Position numbers and translations under genes: made by a program. From contig JAICXR010000153.1 of the NCBI GenBank assembly GCA_025980355.1, positions 1-7,561 on the forward strand: 7,561 nt of DNA. Direction: 5' to 3'. This document shows, piece by piece, positions 4,939 to 7,561 of the stretch. Under the pieces are notes generated by a model. It saw only the letters and a list, made by a program, of their open reading frames with translations, did no database searches and was not told the DNA's origin. The stretch is from Chloroflexota bacterium. Its GTDB lineage: Bacteria; Chloroflexota; UBA4733. Positions within the stretch are counted from its first letter, which is position 1. Each line of letters starts with the position of its first letter.

Positions 4939-6810
4939 GTGTCCGTGATCTGGATCAAATCGTGGCGCGGGGTGCTCGGCGCGGCCCTGCTCTCGCTGCT
5001 GGTCGGCTTCAACATGCTCGTGCCGACGGCACCGGTGGCGTCTGCCGCTCCCGTGCCTACCGGCCTCCCCACCCACTTCGGCCTCGGTTTGGCGGCTGAG
5101 CCGGACGCTACCGGCATCTACGGCTGGATGCCGGACTCCGCCATTCCCTGGGACTACGCCTACCAGTACCTCGCCGGCGGGGTCAACACCGGCAGCGGCT
5201 GGGAGACCTGGAACAGCGGCGGGCAGTTCCCCCTCTACTATGCCCAGGGCGCCGCGTCGCACGGCTACCTTCCGGTCTTCAGCTATTACGAGCTCCTGCA
5301 GAGCAACGGCAGTTGCGGCAGTTGCGGTGAATCCCAGAAAGACCTCTCCAACCTCAACAATGCGAGCCTCATGGCCAGCTATTACCAGAACTTCGCGCTC
5401 CTCATGCAGCGGTTAGGGTCCGGCACGTACGGCGGGATCACGGGTTATGGCAAGACGGCCATCGTCCACGTCGAGCCCGACCTCTCCGCCTATGCCGAGC
5501 AGGCGGTGCTGAACATCGGCTCCGGCTGCTCCGGCTACTGCACGGCGACGGGCAACAATCCGGCCTTCCTGCAGGCCGCCGTCGCCTCCTCCGGTGACGC
5601 CGATGTCGCCGCCTACCCCAATACCTACCAGGGCTTCAACTGGGCGCTCTTGCACCTGCGCGACCTCTACGCCCCCAACGTCTTGCTGGCGTTCCACGTC
5701 AGCGACTGGGCCACCGGGACGGATATCGGCTCCAGTAGCAGCACCAGCCTCGATGCTGCCGCGCTCGGCCAACAGGCGGGGAGTTTCGCCGCCCAGGCCG
5801 GCATCACCGGCGTGCCGGCGGGAACGTCCAGCTATAACCTGCTCTTCAACGACGTCTCCGATCGCGACGCCGGCTACTACAAAAATGTTTACGGCGACGC
5901 AGCCGCCTGGTGGGACCGCCTCAACGTCGGCTTCCCCAACTTTCACCGCTGGGAGAGCTACCTCGGCGCCGTGAGCAGTGCCGCCAACCGCTCGGTGATC
6001 GTCTGGCAGATCCCGCTCGGCAACCAGTACTACGCCAGCGAAAACAACACCAACGGCCACTACCAGGACAACCGAGTGGAGTATTTCATGGCTCACCTCG
6101 GCGAGCTGCAACAAAGCGGCGTGATCGGCCTGCTATTCGGCGCGGGCAACGGCGGCAGTACGGTGCAATACGACGGTATGGCCGACGGCATCACCAACCC
6201 AGCCAGCTTCTGCACGACCGACGGCGTGAGCAGCGGTACCGTCTGTAACAACCACACCAGCGCGTACTCCGACGACGACGGCGGCTACCTGCGGACCGAG
6301 GCCCAGGCGTACTACGCGGGTCTGGGCAACACCAGCACCACCTCCGCGACCAGCACGACGGCCAGCAGCACGACCAGCACGACGAGTAGCACGACGTCCA
6401 CCTCAACCGCGACCAGTACGTCCAGCACCCCCAGTACGTCGTCCACGAGCAGTACGACGAGCACAACCACGACCGCGGCGCCAACGCTGACGTTCTCCGG
6501 CACCGGCGCCTCACCGACCGCCGTGTCCGCCCGCCAATACGAGACGCTGACCGGCAGCATCACGAGTAACCAGGCGCTGACGGGCGCGACCGTAACCTAC
6601 CGGGTGGTCACCGCGGCCGGGCAGCAAGTCTACTCCCGCTCGTGGACCGGGCGGTCGTTCCGTGCCAACACGGCCCACACGTATAGTGCCTCCTGGAGGG
6701 TGCCCCGTTCCACGGCGACGGGCGTCTATACCTTTCAGATCGTCGTCACTTCGAACAGCGGAGCAGTCCTGGCGAGCGATCTGTCGGCGGGACAGTTCAC
6801 GGCGCAATAG
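4939..6810 (+). CDS. Secreted protein: predicted (beta/alpha)8 barrel, Ser/Thr linker, C-terminal Ig-like domain
   Basis: A 623-residue exported protein of unassigned function. Residues 1-36 form a Sec signal peptide: K7 and R10, a hydrophobic stretch 11-28, and a likely cleavage after A34-S35-A36. Residues about 44-461 show eight beta-strand-like segments in order: HFGLGLA, YQYLAGG, YLPVFSYYEL, TAIVHVEPD, VLLAFHVSDW, YNLLFNDVSD, SVIVWQIPLG and GVIGLLFGAG. This suggests a TIM barrel of glycoside-hydrolase type. Polar residues at strand ends that could be catalytic are E118, E179, D181, D256, D305 and D308; no family signature is recognised. Six cysteines fall in local pairs (126/129, 197/201, 425/436). 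Residues 465-512 are only Ser, Thr, Ala and Pro, a flexible linker. Residues about 517-623 resemble the beta-sandwich (YSRSWTGRSF..., ASWRVP, GVYTFQIVV) that follows many secreted enzymes. The GTG start is forced by the in-frame TAG at 4903; GTG at 4945 is an alternative. The ribosome binding site is weak (GAGAA). It lacks an LPXTG or membrane anchor. Confidence 0.88.
   Translation: MSVIWIKSWRGVLGAALLSLLVGFNMLVPTAPVASAAPVPTGLPTHFGLGLAAEPDATGIYGWMPDSAIPWDYAYQYLAGGVNTGSGWETWNSGGQFPLYYAQGAASHGYLPVFSYYELLQSNGSCGSCGESQKDLSNLNNASLMASYYQNFALLMQRLGSGTYGGITGYGKTAIVHVEPDLSAYAEQAVLNIGSGCSGYCTATGNNPAFLQAAVASSGDADVAAYPNTYQGFNWALLHLRDLYAPNVLLAFHVSDWATGTDIGSSSSTSLDAAALGQQAGSFAAQAGITGVPAGTSSYNLLFNDVSDRDAGYYKNVYGDAAAWWDRLNVGFPNFHRWESYLGAVSSAANRSVIVWQIPLGNQYYASENNTNGHYQDNRVEYFMAHLGELQQSGVIGLLFGAGNGGSTVQYDGMADGITNPASFCTTDGVSSGTVCNNHTSAYSDDDGGYLRTEAQAYYAGLGNTSTTSATSTTASSTTSTTSSTTSTSTATSTSSTPSTSSTSSTTSTTTTAAPTLTFSGTGASPTAVSARQYETLTGSITSNQALTGATVTYRVVTAAGQQVYSRSWTGRSFRANTAHTYSASWRVPRSTATGVYTFQIVVTSNSGAVLASDLSAGQFTAQ
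6331..6474 (+). repeat. Low-complexity Ser/Thr linker-coding repeat
   Basis: 144 bases made of imperfect AGCACGAC-like units encode 48 residues containing only Thr, Ser, Ala and Pro. All three visible Thr codons (ACC, ACG, ACA) and several Ser codons alternate, so it is an old, drifted repeat rather than a recent slippage product. Such linkers are often O-glycosylated and separate a catalytic from a binding domain; a length difference between strains would be expected. Confidence 0.75.
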
Positions 6811-6891
6811 GGGCCCAGCAGACGCCGAAAGAACACTGCTTCCTGGGGAGCACAGAACACCGCGGGGCCTTGCTCACGCGCTGCAACGCTG

Positions 6892-6932
6892 ACCAGCGGC
6901 CGCGCCACCCCCTACCGGGCGCGGCGGCTGGT
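6892..6932 (+). terminator. Very strong hairpin between the secreted protein gene and cax
   Basis: ACCAGC (6892-6897) and GCCGCGCC (6899-6906) pair with GGCGCGGC (6918-6925) and GCTGGT (6927-6932): 14 base pairs with a single G-G mismatch and an 11-base loop. It starts 81 bases after the secreted gene's stop codon. It has no T-run, but its stability makes a 3'-end or terminator role likely. A weaker imperfect stem lies nearer the stop codon (CCCAG 6814-6818 with CTGGG 6843-6847). The loop is also complementary to the following ribosome binding site, so a second, regulatory role is possible. Confidence 0.45.
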
Positions 6933-6984
6933 GAAGCGCAGCGGGTCGATGAGCAACCCCGCCGCGTCGAGCGGGGTAGGGGGG
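6908..6984 (+). promoter_or_regulatory. Possible ribosome-binding-site sequestering structure before cax
   Basis: The loop bases CCCCCTACC at 6908-6916 are an exact reverse complement of GGTAGGGGG at 6975-6983, which contains the Shine-Dalgarno of cax (AGGGGGG 6978-6984, five bases before GTG). A separate hairpin ACCCCGC/GCGGGGT at 6956-6977 ends directly before the Shine-Dalgarno and competes for bases 6975-6977. The pairings are directly visible; that they regulate translation is inference. Confidence 0.33.
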
Positions 6985-6989
6985 CGACC

Positions 6990-7561
6990 GTGGTACGCAC
7001 CCTCCTGAACGTCTTGCTGGTCGGCGTGCCGATCGCGGTGCTCGGGCGGGCCCTCGGCTGGGCGCCGGCGGTGGTGTTCGGCGCAAGTGGGCTGGCCATC
7101 GTGCCGCTGGCGATGTGGCTGGGGCGAGCAACGGAAGAGCTGGCGCTGCGCGCCGGTGCGGCGCTCGGCGCGTTGCTCAACGCGACCTTCGGCAACGCCA
7201 CGGAGATCATCATCGCGCTGATCGCCGTCCACGCCGGCCTGGTCGACGTCGTGAAAGGCAGCCTGGCCGGCTCGGTGATCAGCAACCTCCTGTTCGTCCT
7301 CGGCCTGGCGCTCCTCACCGCCGGCATCCGCGACAAGCACCCCGCCTTCAACCGGACGGCGGCGAGCGCGGCGGGATCGGCGATGGCCCTCGCCGTCATC
7401 GGCCTCGCGCTCCCGGCCGCCTTCGGCCTCACCATGCACCCGACCAACCCGGCGGCCGAGGAGCGGTTGAGCCTGGTCGTGGCGGGGTTCTTGGTGGCCG
7501 GGTACCTGCTGGGCCTGCTCTTCACCCTCGTCACCCACGCGCACCTGTTCGCCGCCGAGGC
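6990..7561 (+). CDS. cax: Calcium/proton antiporter, Cax/CaCA family (N-terminal part, runs off the window)
   Basis: A 190-residue N-terminal fragment of an inner-membrane cation/H+ exchanger that moves Ca2+ out of the cytoplasm in exchange for protons. Residues 61-77 (ALLNATFGNATEIIIAL) are the first alpha-repeat signature of the family; E72 in GNATE is the expected ion-coordinating acid. It continues with GSLAGSVISNLLFVLGLALLTAGI at about 90-113. Hydrophobic segments lie near 3-19, 25-44, 73-80, 92-112, 127-146 and 161-181, then a His/acidic stretch (THAHLFAAEA) opens the central loop. Family members have about 350-400 residues with a second alpha repeat, so roughly half is missing to the right. 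The start is GTG at 6990, with AGGGGGG at 6978-6984 and no ATG, GTG or TTG in frame in the 90 bases before it. Closely related Na+/Ca2+ exchangers are less likely given the NATFGNATE form. Confidence 0.92.
   Translation, partial: MVRTLLNVLLVGVPIAVLGRALGWAPAVVFGASGLAIVPLAMWLGRATEELALRAGAALGALLNATFGNATEIIIALIAVHAGLVDVVKGSLAGSVISNLLFVLGLALLTAGIRDKHPAFNRTAASAAGSAMALAVIGLALPAAFGLTMHPTNPAAEERLSLVVAGFLVAGYLLGLLFTLVTHAHLFAAE

Noticed and set aside
4585..5262. 225-residue - strand ORF across the leader and signal peptide of the secreted protein
   Set aside because: The opposite strand encodes a clear signal peptide and ordered barrel strands; the antisense product shows no domain.
6841..6890. yybP-ykoY (Mn2+) riboswitch before cax, suggested by GGGGAGCAC
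   Set aside because: Only a short resemblance to one conserved stretch; the second conserved loop and the overall stem arrangement were not found.

Overview
This is a GC-rich window with one unambiguous gene in each coding block, few start-codon overlaps and long antisense shadow ORFs, as expected at high GC. The gene types (an XRE helix-turn-helix protein fused to an NB-ARC/STAND ATPase and TPRs, a cupin-DinB fusion, a secreted barrel protein with a Ser/Thr linker and an Ig-like tail, a Cax antiporter) fit a soil- or heat-associated Chloroflexota lineage such as Thermomicrobia, or an actinobacterium. That placement is inference from gene style, not a match.

Layout: (1) bases 1-164, + strand, the last 53 residues of an EAL-domain c-di-GMP phosphodiesterase. 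(2) 222-2852, - strand, convergent with it, a full-length XRE/NB-ARC/TPR regulator. (3) A 119-bp divergent intergenic region with a striking 11-bp-phased GCGTGG direct-repeat array. (4) 2972-3961, + strand, a cupin + DinB-like fusion with intact cupin metal ligands. (5) A 218-bp gap with several overlapping stem-loops. (6) 4180-4596, + strand, a single-domain response regulator. (7) A 342-bp gap with a hairpin, a perfect 12-bp palindrome and leader stem-loops. (8) 4939-6810, + strand, a secreted protein with a predicted eight-stranded barrel, a 48-residue Ser/Thr linker and an Ig-like domain. (9) A 179-bp gap with a very strong hairpin whose loop is complementary to the next ribosome binding site. 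(10) From 6990 to the right edge, + strand, the first half of a Ca2+/H+ antiporter (Cax).

The genes do not form one operon. The best candidate functional pair is the STAND regulator and the divergent cupin-DinB gene, which share the repeat-bearing control region. The EAL tail and the orphan receiver suggest signalling functions nearby, but no sensor kinase, GGDEF domain or complete partner is visible. No mobile element, tRNA, rRNA or CRISPR array was seen. The most original signals are the phased repeats at 2861-2904, the unassigned secreted barrel protein, and the loop/Shine-Dalgarno complementarity before cax.
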